DNA of 64,000 nucleotides from Amycolatopsis balhimycina FH 1894 (GCF_000384295.1 NZ_KB913037.1:3458649-3522648); one strand, 5' to 3'. Counted from the stretch's first letter, positions 40,507-50,977 are shown. Made by a program: numbers and translations. The notes: a model not told the origin generated them from the sequence alone.

Positions 40507-41388
40507 GTGCTCACCGAACTCCGCACCCTCGTCGCCGCCCACGTGCGCACCGACCTGCAAACGCCGATCCCGGGCCTGCTGCTGTCCAAAGTGGAGTCGA
40601 GCGAGCCGCACCACTCGCTCGCCGAGCCGTTGCTGGTGGTCATGGCCGACGGCGGCAAGCGCCTGCTGCTCGGCGAGCAGGTGCACGAGTACCGCGCCGG
40701 GCAGTACCTGCTGGTCGGCGCGGAGGTGCCGGTGACCGGCCACTTCGTCGGGGCCACGCCGCGGACGCCGGCACTGGGCGTCGGCCTGGCGCTGCGGCCC
40801 GCGGCGATCGCCCCGCTGCTGCTGCGGGCGCCGCCGGGCCGCACGCCGGCGTCGCCGCTCGCGACCGGCGACGCGAGCCCGGAATTGCTGGACGCCGTGC
40901 TGCGGCTGCTGCGGCTGCTCGACCACCCGTCCGACGCGCCCGTGCTCGCGCCGCTGATCGAACGGGAACTCCTCTGGCGGCTGCTGACCGGCCCGCACAG
41001 CGCGCTGGTCCGCCGGATCGGCCTCACCGACAGCGGCTTGGCCCACGTCGGCCGGGCGATCCGGTGGCTACGGGACAACTACGCCGAGCCGGTGCGGATC
41101 GAGGAGCTCGCCCGGCTGAGCGGGTTGAGCGCGTCGGCGTTCCACCGCCACTTCCGCGCCGCCACGGCGATGAGCCCGCTGCAGTTCCAGAAGCGCATCC
41201 GCCTGCAGGAAGCCCGGTCGCTGCTGCTGGCCGGCGCGGGTGACGTCGCGGGCGTCGGGCACCTCGTCGGCTACGACAGCCCGTCACAGTTCAACCGCGA
41301 GTACCGCCGTCAGTTCGGCGCCCCGCCCGGCCAGGACACGGCGCGGCTGCGCGCGGCCGCCGTGCCCACCGGGCGGCAGCTGCCCTGA
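40507..41388 (+). CDS. AraC family regulator with AraC_N domain
   Basis: 293-residue regulator. The N-terminal cupin-like AraC_N region includes the metal-site-like segment VHEYRAGQYLLVGAEVPVTG. The C-terminal double helix-turn-helix reads EPVRIEELARLSGLSASAFH and VAGVGHLVGYDSPSQFNREY, then RRQFGAPPGQD. Proteins of this group commonly control a divergent oxidoreductase gene, here the aldo/keto reductase. Confidence 0.87.
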   Translation: MLTELRTLVAAHVRTDLQTPIPGLLLSKVESSEPHHSLAEPLLVVMADGGKRLLLGEQVHEYRAGQYLLVGAEVPVTGHFVGATPRTPALGVGLALRPAAIAPLLLRAPPGRTPASPLATGDASPELLDAVLRLLRLLDHPSDAPVLAPLIERELLWRLLTGPHSALVRRIGLTDSGLAHVGRAIRWLRDNYAEPVRIEELARLSGLSASAFHRHFRAATAMSPLQFQKRIRLQEARSLLLAGAGDVAGVGHLVGYDSPSQFNREYRRQFGAPPGQDTARLRAAAVPTGRQLP

Positions 41389-41438
41389 GGCCCGATCCGT
41401 TCAAGACTGCTGCCCCTGCCGGGTGCGACGCTGGTCGC

Positions 41439-42326
41439 ATGCCGGTAAACCTCTCCGCAGCCGCGTCCTTCATGGCGACGCACGCCCGCGTCCTCGACCG
41501 ACGCCGCTTCGAACTGCTCAGCGGCGAAACGAACGCTCGCGCGGTGCTGACCGCCCTCGACGCCTACCTCAACCCCGACGGCGGTTACGGCTGGGGCCTC
41601 GAACCAGACCTGCGGGCACCGGAGAGCCAGCCCGGCGGCGCCCTCCACGCCTTCGAGGTCTTCGAGGAGATCGCCCCCGACCAGGCCTCGAACGCCCTTT
41701 ACCTGTGTGACTGGCTGGCGTCGGTTTCCACGCCGGACGGTGGTCTGCCGTTCGCGCTGCCCGTGGCCGACCCGGCGGGGTGCGCGCCGTTCTGGGTCCA
41801 GGCCGATCCGGCGGAGGCGACGCTGCAGAGCACGGCGTTCGCCGCCGGCGTCGCCCTGCGCGTCGCCCGCCACGACCGGGCCGTGCGCGAGCACCCGTGG
41901 CTGGCGGCCGCGACGCGGTACTGCTTCCGCGCCATCCGCGAGCTTTCTTCGGCGCCGCACGCGATCGCGCTGTCGTTCGCGGTGCAGTTCCTGGACGCCG
42001 CCGACGACCTCGACGCGGAGGCTTCGTCGCTGCTGGACCACCTGGCCACCTTCGTCCCACCCGACGGGCTGGCCCCGGTGGACGGCGGCTCGGACGGGGA
42101 AACCCTGCGTGCCCTGGACTTCGCGCCCGTGCCGCACCGCCCGGCACGCAGGTTGTTCGCCAACGGCGTCATCGAAGCCGAACTGCGTCGGCTCGCCGGC
42201 GAGCAGCAGGACGACGGCGGCTGGCGGGTGGATTTCGCGAGCTACTCGCCCGCGGCGGCACTCGAATGGCGTGGCTACGCGACCGTCCGCGCGGTCTCGA
42301 TCCTGCAGCGCAACGGAGTCGCCTGA
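41439..42326 (+). CDS. terpenoid-cyclase-like alpha/alpha-toroid protein
   Basis: 295-residue protein with prenyltransferase/squalene-cyclase-like repeats: LNPDGGYGWGLEPDL near residues 44-58, TPDGGLPFA, and QQDDGGWRVDF near the C terminus. These QW-like repeats mark an alpha/alpha barrel. The catalytic DxDD motif of class II cyclases is not evident, so it may be a binding protein or non-terpene enzyme. Stands alone downstream of the AraC gene; start signal is weak. Confidence 0.6.
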   Translation: MPVNLSAAASFMATHARVLDRRRFELLSGETNARAVLTALDAYLNPDGGYGWGLEPDLRAPESQPGGALHAFEVFEEIAPDQASNALYLCDWLASVSTPDGGLPFALPVADPAGCAPFWVQADPAEATLQSTAFAAGVALRVARHDRAVREHPWLAAATRYCFRAIRELSSAPHAIALSFAVQFLDAADDLDAEASSLLDHLATFVPPDGLAPVDGGSDGETLRALDFAPVPHRPARRLFANGVIEAELRRLAGEQQDDGGWRVDFASYSPAAALEWRGYATVRAVSILQRNGVA

Positions 42327-42528
42327 GCTTCTACACGAGCGACGACGAGGTTCACCCGGCCGTGGGTTTTCGGGTAGCGAGTGGTGAGCGGCGCGGGCGG
42401 TCCGTTCGCCCATCCGGGGGCGGCCCACCTGGCCGACCCGGCCACTCGGACGGGCGGCCGCACGCGCCTTCCGGTCGACCCGGCCGAACCCGTACTGTGA
42501 CCGGGAAGCCGGTTCCCGGAGGTGAAGC

Positions 42529-42711
42529 ATGTCGTCGCGCAACCCGTTGCGCTGGTTCGCCCGCTGGGCCGACTGGTTCGAGGAGCGCGGCGTGTACGTG
42601 CCCGGCGAAGAGAGCCGCGCGGTCGACCCGATCCGCGATTTCGGCTGGCTGATGGCCGCGTGGGTGGCCGGCGTGGCGATCTTCATCCTGTTGTTCGCGC
42701 TCGCGGTTTAA
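42529..42711 (+). CDS. small single-pass membrane protein
   Basis: 60-residue protein with a strong ribosome site (GGAGGTGA). N-terminal amphipathic, aromatic segment (LRWFARWADWFEERG), an acidic patch, then one membrane helix at the C terminus (WVAGVAIFILLFALAV). A TACTGT at 42493 may be the -10. Unknown family. Confidence 0.65.
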   Translation: MSSRNPLRWFARWADWFEERGVYVPGEESRAVDPIRDFGWLMAAWVAGVAIFILLFALAV

Positions 42712-42901
42712 GTGGCATGTGGGCAAAGATTGTCACCAGCCGTGCCGTTCCGGTCACGGATTGGCCACGGGGCGGCACCAGGTGCGCGACAACCCCCCGT
42801 CGCGCCTCGTAACCGCGCGCGATCACGGCCAGAGTGGAGCGGGTTCGCCCGGCATCCCCGTTGCCGAACGGCACCCCGACCCGCCGACTGGAGTACCCGC
42901 G

Positions 42902-43447
42902 ATGGCGCTCGCGCGCACGTGCAAGATCATGTTCACCTCAGGATTGCTGGGCCTGGCGGTGGCGTGCGGGATCCCTTCGACGCAGGGCGGCACCGCCGCG
43001 CTCGGCGCGGCCGGCTCTCCCGCCGGCGCCGGAGCGGCGGCTTCGCAGGCGGCCAACGACCTGAAGTTCGGCGCCGACCACCGGTTCGCCAGCGGCCTCA
43101 CGATCTCCGTCGGCTCCCCGAAGTCGTTCCGGCCCAGCCCGTCGGCGTACCCGCAAAGCCCCCGCGGCGCGGTGTTCGACGTCGAGCTGACGAACGACAG
43201 CTCGACGACGTACAAGCTTTCGGGCCTCACGTTCACCGCCACCTCGGCGGGCGCGCCGGTCAAGCAGGTCGTGGACACGACCCAGGGGTTCACCGGCATC
43301 ACCGACGCCGGCAAGGACGTGCCGCCGGGCCGTTCGGTGCACCTCACGCTGGCGTTCGCGGTGCCGCAGGAGCAGACGCAGCTGCGCCTGCAGATCCGGC
43401 CGAGCGCGACCGAACCCACGGCGGTCACCTACTTCGGCCCCGCCTGA
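42902..43447 (+). CDS. putative lipoprotein, DUF4352-like
   Basis: 181-residue exported protein. Signal segment MFTSGLLGLAVAC places a cysteine in a lipobox-like site (LAVAC, with Ala rather than Leu at -3), suggesting a lipid anchor. The mature part has a Gly/Ala/Ser linker and a beta-rich domain (VFDVELTNDSSTTYKL, then PGRSVHLTLAFAVP) like DUF4352 immunoglobulin-type domains. GGAG nine bases before ATG 42902. Function unknown; bcp follows. Confidence 0.68.
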   Translation: MALARTCKIMFTSGLLGLAVACGIPSTQGGTAALGAAGSPAGAGAAASQAANDLKFGADHRFASGLTISVGSPKSFRPSPSAYPQSPRGAVFDVELTNDSSTTYKLSGLTFTATSAGAPVKQVVDTTQGFTGITDAGKDVPPGRSVHLTLAFAVPQEQTQLRLQIRPSATEPTAVTYFGPA

Positions 43448-43458
43448 CCAGGCGCCGT

Positions 43459-43471
43459 TAAGCTCGGGGGC
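43459..43471 (+). promoter_or_regulatory. leaderless -10 of bcp
   Basis: TAAGCT (43459-43464), seven bases, ATG 43472; no ribosome site. Confidence 0.55.
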
Positions 43472-43945
43472 ATGACCGAGCGACTCTCCCCCGGTGACGC
43501 AGCCCCGGACTTCACCCTGCCCGACAGCGAGGGCAAGGAGGTGTCGCTGCGCGACTTCCGCGGCGAGTCCGTCGTCGTGTACTTCTACCCGGCGGCGAGC
43601 ACCCCGGGCTGCACGAAGCAGGCCTGCGACTTCCGCGACAACCTCGCCGAGCTGAACGACGCGGGCTACCGCGTCATCGGCATCTCGCCGGACACGCAGG
43701 CGAAGCTGGCGAAGTTCGCTTCGAACGAGAACCTGACGTTCCCGCTCCTGGGCGACCCGGAGAAGACCGTGATCGCGGCATGGGGCGCGTACGGCGAGAA
43801 GAAGAACTACGGCAAGACGTACCTGGGCGTGATCCGCTCGACGTTCGTCGTCGACCCGGAAGGCAAGATCGCCAACGCCTGGTACAACGTCCGCGCGACC
43901 GGCCACGTGGCGAAGCTGATCCGCGACCTCCGCGTGGCTTCCTGA
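43472..43945 (+). CDS. bcp: thiol peroxidase, peroxiredoxin Q/BCP
   Basis: 157-residue thioredoxin-dependent peroxidase that reduces hydrogen peroxide and organic peroxides. The peroxidatic cysteine is Cys47 in STPGCTKQACDFRD with the resolving Cys52 five residues on, the classic atypical 2-Cys BCP arrangement. YFYPAASTPG and the conserved Arg in VIRSTFVVD complete the active site. Ends four bases before the convergent rdgB stop. Confidence 0.92.
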   Translation: MTERLSPGDAAPDFTLPDSEGKEVSLRDFRGESVVVYFYPAASTPGCTKQACDFRDNLAELNDAGYRVIGISPDTQAKLAKFASNENLTFPLLGDPEKTVIAAWGAYGEKKNYGKTYLGVIRSTFVVDPEGKIANAWYNVRATGHVAKLIRDLRVAS

Positions 43946-43949
43946 CGGG

Positions 43950-44555
43950 CTAGCCGGCCAGCTCTCGCAAGGCAGGGAGAAGGGCGCGCAGCGCCCGCCC
44001 GCGGTGCGAAGCCGCGTCCTTCTCCGCCGGCTCCATCTCCGCCGACGTCCGGCTCCCGCCGTCCGGCCGGAAGATCGGGTCGTAGCCGAAACCGTTGGTA
44101 CCACGGCGTTCCCGGACCAGCGTGCCCCGCCACTCGCCGCGGACCACCGTCTCCTCCCCCGACGGCAGCACCAGCGCCGCCGCGCAGACGAACTGCGCCC
44201 CGCGGCGCTCGTCCGGCACGTCCCGCAGCTGCCCCAGCACCAGGTCGAGGTTCGCTTCGTCGTCGCCGTGCCGTCCCGACCACCGGGCCGACAGCACGCC
44301 CGGCATGCCGTTCAGCGCATCGACCGCGAGACCCGAGTCGTCGGCGATGGCCGGCAAACCACAGGCCGCCACCGCGTCACGGGCCTTCGCCACCGCGTTG
44401 CCCTCGAAGTCCGGGGCCGTCTCCGGCGCCTCGGGGAACGAGGGCACGTCCGCGAGACCGAGCACCTCGATGCCGGAAATCCCTTCCGCGGCAAGGATCC
44501 TTCGAAGCTCGCCGAGCTTCTTCGCATTGCGGGTGGCCAGAAGCAGCTTCGTCAC
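43950..44555 (-). CDS. rdgB: non-canonical purine NTP pyrophosphatase
   Basis: 201-residue RdgB/HAM1 house-cleaning enzyme that hydrolyses dITP, ITP and XTP to monophosphates. Signatures: [41 protein letters not shown] and [13 protein letters not shown], then [12 protein letters not shown] 44555 overlaps the rph stop (GTGA), the same coupled order as in M. tuberculosis (Rv1340-Rv1341). Confidence 0.93.
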   Translation of the reverse strand: MTKLLLATRNAKKLGELRRILAAEGISGIEVLGLADVPSFPEAPETAPDFEGNAVAKARDAVAACGLPAIADDSGLAVDALNGMPGVLSARWSGRHGDDEANLDLVLGQLRDVPDERRGAQFVCAAALVLPSGEETVVRGEWRGTLVRERRGTNGFGYDPIFRPDGGSRTSAEMEPAEKDAASHRGRALRALLPALRELAG

Positions 44556-45328
44556 TTCGAGCCCTTCTTCTTGTCCGGACGCGGCTCCGGCAGCTCGCCG
44601 GGGTACGGCAGCGCCAGCGCCTCGTTCTGCAGCCGGGTCAGCTCTTCGCAGCCGGCCAGCGCGATGTCCAGCATCGTGTCCAAAGTGGACCGGGCGAAGG
44701 TCGCGCCCTCGCCGGTGCCCTGGACCTCGATCAGCGTGCCCGCGTCCGTGGCCACCACGTTCATGTCGACCTCGGCGCGCGAGTCCTCTTCGTACGGCAG
44801 GTCGAGCCGGACCCGGCCGTCGACCACGCCGACGCTCACCGCGGCCACCGACGACGACAGCGGCTGCGGGTCGTTGAGCCGGTTCGCCGCGCCCAGCCAC
44901 GTGATCGCGTCCGCCAGCGCCACGTAACCACCGGTCACCGCGGCCGTGCGGGTGCCGCCGTCGGCCTGGATGACGTCGCAGTCGATGACGATCGTGTTCT
45001 CGCCCAGTGCCGCCAGGTCGATGCACGCCCGCAGCGACCGGCCGATGAGCCGCGAGATCTCGTGCGTGCGGCCGCCGATCCGGCCCTTGACCGACTCGCG
45101 GTCACCCCGCGTGTTGGTCGCGGACGGCAGCATCGCGTACTCGGCCGTCACCCAGCCGAGGCCCGAGCCGGCCCGCCAGCGCGGCACCCCTTCGGTGACG
45201 CTCGCCGCGCACAGCACCCGCGTGTTGCCGAATTCGATCAGCACGGACCCCGCAGGCCACTGCTGGAACCCCCGGGTGATCTTGATGTCGCGGAGCTGGT
45301 CGTCGTTCCTGCCATCTTTACGAGCCAC
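44552..45328 (-). CDS. rph: ribonuclease PH
   Basis: 258-residue phosphorolytic 3'-5' exoribonuclease trimming tRNA 3' ends. Signatures: [48 protein letters not shown] and [18 protein letters not shown]. The start GTG 45328 is preceded by TAGAGT (45340-45335) and six bases, so rph-rdgB probably has its own leaderless promoter. Confidence 0.94.
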   Translation of the reverse strand: MARKDGRNDDQLRDIKITRGFQQWPAGSVLIEFGNTRVLCAASVTEGVPRWRAGSGLGWVTAEYAMLPSATNTRGDRESVKGRIGGRTHEISRLIGRSLRACIDLAALGENTIVIDCDVIQADGGTRTAAVTGGYVALADAITWLGAANRLNDPQPLSSSVAAVSVGVVDGRVRLDLPYEEDSRAEVDMNVVATDAGTLIEVQGTGEGATFARSTLDTMLDIALAGCEELTRLQNEALALPYPGELPEPRPDKKKGSK

Positions 45329-45340
45329 GGGTGCACTCTA
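45329..45340 (-). promoter_or_regulatory. leaderless -10 of rph
   Basis: TAGAGT (45340-45335 on the left strand), six bases, GTG 45328. Confidence 0.5.
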
Positions 45341-45350
45341 TGACCGTCGT

Positions 45351-46118
45351 TCAGACGTCGTAGACGGCACCCTGCTTGACGACCTCGGCTCCGGGAAACT
45401 CGGCCGAAGCCTCGCCCAGGACCGCGCCGGGGTCGGTCCACGGCGCGATGTGCGTGAGCAGCAGCCGCCCGACCCCGGCGTCGCGCGCCAGCTCGCCGGC
45501 CTGCTTGCCGGACAGGTGCACACCGATCGGCCGCTCCGCCGAGTCCGTCCAGGACGCCTCGGCGAGCAGCAGGTCGACACCGTCGGCGAGCTCGTTCAGC
45601 GCCGCGCACGGCCCGGTGTCGCCGGTGAAGGCGAGGATCCGGCCCCCGTAGGAGATCCGCAGGCCGTACGCCGGCGTCGGGTGGTCGACCTCGACCGCGA
45701 CGACGTCGAACGGCCCGATCCGGAACGGTTCCGGCCGCAGCGGGTGGAAGGCGTAGACGTCGGTGAGGTCGGTGACGGCCCGCTCGGTCTCGTTGGGCGC
45801 GTACGCGTTCGCCAGCCGCGTCGGCGCGTCCGGCGGCGCGTACAGCGGCAGCAGGCGCGGACGCGCGGGGTACGGCGGCGCCGGGTGGTAGCGGCGGAGG
45901 ACGGTGAGCGCGCTGACGTCGGCGCAGTGGTCGGGGTGCAGGTGCGTGAGCACGAGGGCGTCCAGGTCGAACGGGTCGGCCACGGCCTGCAGCTGCGCCA
46001 GTGTGCCGTTGCCGAGTTCGAGGCCGAGCAGGAAGCCTTCGGCTTCGAGCAGGTAACCGGACGCCGCGGCGTTCGGCCCGGGGATGCTGCCGGAGCACCC
46101 GAGGATGGTCAGTCGCAC
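45351..46118 (-). CDS. MBL-fold phosphodiesterase (Rv1339-like)
   Basis: 255-residue metallo-beta-lactamase-fold hydrolase. Metal ligands: HLHPDHCAD, AFTGDTGPC and the C-terminal THIAPW. It opens with MRLTILGCSGSIPGPNA, as do the actinobacterial homologues of Rv1339, an atypical cyclic-nucleotide phosphodiesterase that lowers cAMP. Position upstream of rph matches that locus. GTG 46118 with a leaderless-type promoter. Confidence 0.87.
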   Translation of the reverse strand: MRLTILGCSGSIPGPNAAASGYLLEAEGFLLGLELGNGTLAQLQAVADPFDLDALVLTHLHPDHCADVSALTVLRRYHPAPPYPARPRLLPLYAPPDAPTRLANAYAPNETERAVTDLTDVYAFHPLRPEPFRIGPFDVVAVEVDHPTPAYGLRISYGGRILAFTGDTGPCAALNELADGVDLLLAEASWTDSAERPIGVHLSGKQAGELARDAGVGRLLLTHIAPWTDPGAVLGEASAEFPGAEVVKQGAVYDV

Positions 46119-46130
46119 GACGACACCCTA
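46119..46130 (-). promoter_or_regulatory. leaderless -10 of the MBL phosphodiesterase gene
   Basis: TAGGGT (46130-46125 on the left strand), six bases, GTG 46118. Confidence 0.5.
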
Positions 46131-46147
46131 AGCGTCGGAAGAGCCGT

Positions 46148-46954
46148 TCACGCGGTGGTGGGAGCGAGGACACCCGGGGCGAAGCCCATGAACCGCTGAG
46201 CCAGCCGGGTGAACGGCTCGGCCGAGCCGGTGGCGAGGAACTCGTGCCGCGGCGGAGTGTCCCTCGTGGTCAGCAGGTCCCGTTCGGTGAGGACGCGGAC
46301 GAGGTCCTTCGCGGTCTCCTCGGCGCTCGAAACGAGCGTGACCTCTTGCCCCATCACGATCTGCAGCACGCCCTGCAGCAGCGGGTAGTGCGTGCAGCCG
46401 AGCACGAGCGTGTCGACCTCGGCGTCGAGCAGCGGCTGGAGGTAGCCCTGCGCGAGCCCGAGCACCTGCCGCCCGGTCGTGATGCCACGCTCGACGAAGT
46501 CCACGAACCGCGGGCAGGCGACGCTGGTGAGCGTGATGCCGGGCGCCGCGGCGAAGGCGTCTTCGTAGGCCCGCGACCGCACGGTGCCTTCGGTGCCGAT
46601 CACGCCGACGCGGCCGGTGTGCGTGGCGATGACGGCCCGCCGCGCGGCGGGCAGGACGACCTCGATCACCGGGACGTCGTAGCGCTCGCGGGCGTCGCGC
46701 AGGCAGGCCGCGGACGCCGTGTTGCAGGCGATGACCAAGGCCTTCACACCGCTTTCCACGAGTTCGTCGAGTGCCGCGAGCGCGTAGCTGCGGGCGGTGG
46801 CGATCGGGAGCGGGCCGTACGGGTTGTGCGCCGTGTCGCCGACGTAGCGGAGCTGCTCGGCGGGGAGCTGCTCGAGGATCGCCCTCGCCACGGTCAGCCC
46901 GCCGACACCGGAATCGAACACACCGATCGGGGCATCAGCGGGCGGTGGCTTCAC
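46148..46954 (-). CDS. murI: glutamate racemase
   Basis: 268-residue cofactor-independent racemase making D-glutamate for peptidoglycan. Substrate blocks: [22 protein letters not shown], and the two catalytic cysteines in IACNTASA and [12 protein letters not shown] 46954 overlaps the rhomboid stop (GTGA), so the two are translationally coupled as neighbours in the Rv1337-Rv1338 arrangement. Confidence 0.94.
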   Translation of the reverse strand: MKPPPADAPIGVFDSGVGGLTVARAILEQLPAEQLRYVGDTAHNPYGPLPIATARSYALAALDELVESGVKALVIACNTASAACLRDARERYDVPVIEVVLPAARRAVIATHTGRVGVIGTEGTVRSRAYEDAFAAAPGITLTSVACPRFVDFVERGITTGRQVLGLAQGYLQPLLDAEVDTLVLGCTHYPLLQGVLQIVMGQEVTLVSSAEETAKDLVRVLTERDLLTTRDTPPRHEFLATGSAEPFTRLAQRFMGFAPGVLAPTTA

Positions 46955-47589
46955 CCTTCGAGGTTACCCGCCGCCGCCGGGACGGCTTTGCGGGACCGGC
47001 GGGTGGTCAGCCACGCCGCGAGGACGCCGGCCAGCGCGCCGAAGAGGTGGCCCTGCCAGGAGACGCCGGGCTGGCCCGGCAGCAGCCCGGCCAGCATGCC
47101 GCTCCACACGCCGAGCAGGACGAGCGCGACCAGGATCTGCCCGGCCGCGCGGTTGAAGATGCCGCGGACCAGCAGGTAGGCGAGCCAGCCGAAGGCGAGG
47201 CCGGACGCGCCGATGGTGACGCCGTTCGCCGGCCCGATCAGCCACACGCCGAGCCCGGACACCACCCAGATGATGGCCGTGACCAGCGCGAACCGGCCGA
47301 TTCCGGCGGCCATCGCGAGGAACGAGAGCACGAGCACCGGCACCGTGTTCGCGAACAGGTGCGACCAGCCGGCGTGCAGCAGCGGCGCGAACAGCACACC
47401 GTCCAAGCCGGACAGCTCCCGCGAGTGGATGCCGCCCTGGTCGAGGTCGCCGGGAAGGATCACGTCTGCCAGCTCGACCAGGTAGAGCAGCAGGGTGAAC
47501 GACAGCGCGACGAGCGCGGCCGCCTTCGGTTTCGGCGGCAGCACGCGCTTGGCGGCGTCGGTTTCCGGGGCGGGGATCGGAGTGCTCAC
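46951..47589 (-). CDS. rhomboid-family intramembrane serine protease
   Basis: 212-residue six-helix membrane protease. The catalytic serine is in GASGLAFGW and the histidine in [12 protein letters not shown], with the loop-1 region [18 protein letters not shown] (H-x(3)-H-x(2)-x-N form). GTG 47589 is preceded by TAGCCT and seven bases, a leaderless layout, and starts the rhomboid-murI operon. Corresponds in position to M. tuberculosis Rv1337. Confidence 0.9.
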   Translation of the reverse strand: MSTPIPAPETDAAKRVLPPKPKAAALVALSFTLLLYLVELADVILPGDLDQGGIHSRELSGLDGVLFAPLLHAGWSHLFANTVPVLVLSFLAMAAGIGRFALVTAIIWVVSGLGVWLIGPANGVTIGASGLAFGWLAYLLVRGIFNRAAGQILVALVLLGVWSGMLAGLLPGQPGVSWQGHLFGALAGVLAAWLTTRRSRKAVPAAAGNLEG

Positions 47590-47602
47590 GCTTTCGAGGC
47601 TA
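47590..47602 (-). promoter_or_regulatory. leaderless -10 of the rhomboid-murI operon
   Basis: TAGCCT (47602-47597 on the left strand), seven bases, GTG 47589. Confidence 0.5.
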
Positions 47603-47669
47603 CGTCGGGGCGTAGGCGCTCCACCTCGGGTGAAATCCCTGATCCCGCGATTTTGTCGGTGCCTGCCGC

Positions 47670-47682
47670 TAGCGTGGCGGGC
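47670..47682 (+). promoter_or_regulatory. leaderless -10 of the arylamine N-acetyltransferase gene
   Basis: TAGCGT (47670-47675), seven bases, ATG 47683. Divergent from the rhomboid promoter 68 bases away. Confidence 0.55.
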
Positions 47683-48531
47683 ATGGGGAACCTGGACGTC
47701 ACCGGATACCTCGAGCGGCTCGGCCTCGGCGCCGAGCCGCCGGGGCTCGCCGCTTTGCGGCGGCTGCACGCGGCACACGTGGAGCGCGTGCCGTACGAAC
47801 CACTGGAGATCCAGCTGGGGCGGCCGACCCCGCTCGACCCGGCCGCGTCGCTCGCGCGGATCCTGCGGGGCCGCGGCGGGTACTGCTACCACCTCAATGG
47901 CGCCTTCTCGGCGTTGTTGCGCGCGCTCGGCTATCAGGTCACGCGCCACCTCGGCGGGGTGCAGGGCGCCGGCGACGCGCCGAACGTCGGCCGGAACCAC
48001 CTGGCCCTCACCGTCACCGGCCTGCCCGAGGACCCGTCGGCGAGCTGGCTGGTGGACGTCGGGCTGGGTGACGGCATCCACGAGCCGCTCCCCCTCCGGG
48101 AAGGCACCTACGTCCAGGGTCCGCACACCTACCGGCTGCGGCCGTCGGAGGTGGCGCCGGGCGGCTGGCGGTTCGAGCACGACCCGTCGGGCAGCTTCAC
48201 CGGCTTCGATTTCGCACCCGGCCCCGCGGAAATGGCCGACTTCGCCGAGAAGCACGCCTGGCTGTCGATGGCGCCGGAGTCCGGGTTCGTGCGGGTCTGC
48301 GTGCTCCAGCGGCGGGACGCGACCGGCGTCGACACCCTGCGGGCGCTGACGCTGAGCCGGCACGGCGCCAAGGAGCTGGTCGAGTCGCCGGAAGACTGGT
48401 GGACGGCGGCGGGTGACGTGTTCGGCGTCCGGCCGGCGCAGTTCACCGCCGAGGAGCGAGACCTGCTGTGGCGGAAGGTCGTCGCGCAGCACGAGGCCCA
48501 CACGAGCGGGGACCCGGTGGTCGCCGTGTGA
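47683..48531 (+). CDS. nat: arylamine N-acetyltransferase
   Basis: 282-residue enzyme that moves acetyl from acetyl-CoA to arylamines through a cysteine. The Cys-His-Asp triad is in RGGYCYHLN, VGRNHLAL and WLVDVGLGD. VPYEPLEIQLG near residue 37 is the usual NAT substrate-site block. In mycobacteria NAT lies in a steroid-degradation operon; here it stands alone between murI-rhomboid and an Asp/Glu racemase. Ends three bases before the convergent racemase gene. Confidence 0.9.
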   Translation: MGNLDVTGYLERLGLGAEPPGLAALRRLHAAHVERVPYEPLEIQLGRPTPLDPAASLARILRGRGGYCYHLNGAFSALLRALGYQVTRHLGGVQGAGDAPNVGRNHLALTVTGLPEDPSASWLVDVGLGDGIHEPLPLREGTYVQGPHTYRLRPSEVAPGGWRFEHDPSGSFTGFDFAPGPAEMADFAEKHAWLSMAPESGFVRVCVLQRRDATGVDTLRALTLSRHGAKELVESPEDWWTAAGDVFGVRPAQFTAEERDLLWRKVVAQHEAHTSGDPVVAV

Positions 48532-48534
48532 CTC

Positions 48535-49251
48535 TCAGCCGGGTGGCGCCGGCAGCGGGATCTTGCCGAGCGCGTAGTCGACGGCGGCGTCGGCGTGCAG
48601 GCGGGTCGTGGGGAAGGTCGGCACCGGGGAGTCCTCCGGGCTGACGAGCAGCTCGATCTCGGTGCACCCGTAGATGACGCCTTCGGCGCCCCTGTTGACC
48701 AGCCGCGCGATCACCGCGCGGTAAGCCTCGCGGGACTCGGGTTTGACCACGCCGAGCACCAGCTCGTCGTAGATCACCCGGTGCACGAGTTCGCGGTCGC
48801 CGGCGTCCGGCACGAGCACGTCGAGACCGTGCGCGGCCAGGCGGTCGCGGTAGAACGGCTGGCCCATGGTGAACCCGGTGCCGAGCAGGCCGACCCGGCG
48901 GATCCCGGCGGCCTTGATGGCCGCGGCGGTGGCGTCGCCGAGGTGCACAAGCGGGATGCCGAGGCCTGCTTCCAGCCGGTCGGCGACCTTGTGCATGGTG
49001 TTGGTGCAGAGCACCACGAAGTCGGCACCGGCCGCCTCGAGAGCCTTGGCGGCGCGGTTCAGCTCGGCCCCGGCCTCGTCCCAGCGGCCGTCGGCCTGCA
49101 TGGCTTCGATCGCGGCGAAGTCGACGGAGTAGAGCACGGTGTGCGCGGAGTGGAACCCGCCGAGGACGGCTTTCACCCGTTCGTTCACGAACCGGTAGTA
49201 CTCGATCGACGATTCCCAGCTCATCCCGCCGAGCAGCCCGATGACTTTCAT
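48535..49251 (-). CDS. aspartate/glutamate racemase family protein
   Basis: 238-residue member of the Asp/Glu racemase superfamily. IGLLGGMSWESSIEYY is its typical start; both active-site cysteines are present (VLCTNTMHK and IYGCTEIELL), so it should racemise aspartate or a related amino acid. The second racemase here after murI, though not a paralogue by close motif. Ends with the alternation KIPLPAPPG. ATG 49251 lies 13 bases after the cysM stop. Confidence 0.87.
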   Translation of the reverse strand: MKVIGLLGGMSWESSIEYYRFVNERVKAVLGGFHSAHTVLYSVDFAAIEAMQADGRWDEAGAELNRAAKALEAAGADFVVLCTNTMHKVADRLEAGLGIPLVHLGDATAAAIKAAGIRRVGLLGTGFTMGQPFYRDRLAAHGLDVLVPDAGDRELVHRVIYDELVLGVVKPESREAYRAVIARLVNRGAEGVIYGCTEIELLVSPEDSPVPTFPTTRLHADAAVDYALGKIPLPAPPG

Positions 49252-49264
49252 GCCATCAGGATGC

Positions 49265-50218
<954 letters not shown>

Positions 50219-50491
50219 TCAGCCACCGGCCACGGCGGGGAGGATGGTCAGGGTGTCGCCGTCCTTGACCTCGGCCTCGAGGCCACCGGAGAAGCGCACG
50301 TCCTCGTCGTTGACGTAGACGTTGATGAAGCGGTGCAGCTTCTCCTCCTTGACCAGGCGCGCCTTGATGCCGGCGTGCCGGGACTCGACGTCGTCGATGA
50401 TCTCGAGGACGGTCGCGCCCTTCGCCTCGACGGACTTCTCGCCGCCGGTGTGGGTGCGCAGGATGGTCGGGATGGAGACGGTCACGGCCAT
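50219..50491 (-). CDS. cysO: sulfur-carrier protein CysO (ThiS/MoaD fold)
   Basis: 90-residue ubiquitin-fold sulfur carrier. It ends ILPAVAGG, the C-terminal diglycine that becomes a thiocarboxylate and donates sulfur to CysM. A strong ribosome site (GGAGGTAA) precedes the ATG. Works with the JAMM protease encoded 66 bases upstream, which frees cysteine from the CysO-cysteine adduct. Confidence 0.93.
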   Translation of the reverse strand: MAVTVSIPTILRTHTGGEKSVEAKGATVLEIIDDVESRHAGIKARLVKEEKLHRFINVYVNDEDVRFSGGLEAEVKDGDTLTILPAVAGG

Positions 50492-50557
50492 GGGTTCTTA
50501 CCTCCGGTGGGTTCTTACCCGCAGACGCCGGTGGCGCGGCGGTTATTCCGGTGGGGG

Positions 50558-50965
50558 TCAGTCGAGGATCTCGACCGGCTCCTCGGTGATCTCGGCGTCC
50601 ACGATCCGGTACGACCGGAACTCGTGCACTTCGGGGTCGCGGGTCGACACGAGCACGTAGTGCGCGCCGGGCTCGGCGGCGATGGACGCGTCGGTCCGCG
50701 ACGGGTACGCCTCGGTCGCGGTGTGCGAGTGGTAGATGACCACCGGCACCTCGTCGTTGGCGTCCAGCTCGCGATAGAGCTTCAGCAGGTCGCCGGAGTC
50801 GAATTCGTAGAACGTCGGCGAGCGGGCCGCGTTCAGCATGGGGATGAACCGCTCTGGGGAGTCGGAGCCTTCGGGCCCGGCGATCACCCCGCACGCCTCG
50901 TCGGGGTGGTCACGGCGGGCGTGGGCGACGATCTCGTCGACGAGTTCACGGCGGATCCGGAGCAC
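50558..50965 (-). CDS. mec: JAMM metalloprotease Mec, cleaves CysO-cysteine
   Basis: 135-residue zinc peptidase. The JAMM motif is VIYHSHTATEAYPSRTD (His-x-His and Asp metal ligands) with the Glu in DEACGVIAG. In M. tuberculosis Mec+ hydrolyses the CysO-cysteine adduct to release cysteine. First gene of the operon; TAAGAT stands six bases before GTG 50965. Confidence 0.92.
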   Translation of the reverse strand: MLRIRRELVDEIVAHARRDHPDEACGVIAGPEGSDSPERFIPMLNAARSPTFYEFDSGDLLKLYRELDANDEVPVVIYHSHTATEAYPSRTDASIAAEPGAHYVLVSTRDPEVHEFRSYRIVDAEITEEPVEILD

Positions 50966-50977
50966 ACCGACATCTTA
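50966..50977 (-). promoter_or_regulatory. leaderless -10 of the mec-cysO-cysM operon
   Basis: TAAGAT (50977-50972 on the left strand), six bases, GTG 50965. Confidence 0.55.

Noticed and set aside
37395..41243. 1282-codon open frame on the right strand
   Set aside because: It crosses four recognised genes in another frame and shows the Arg/Gly/Pro composition of a shadow frame.
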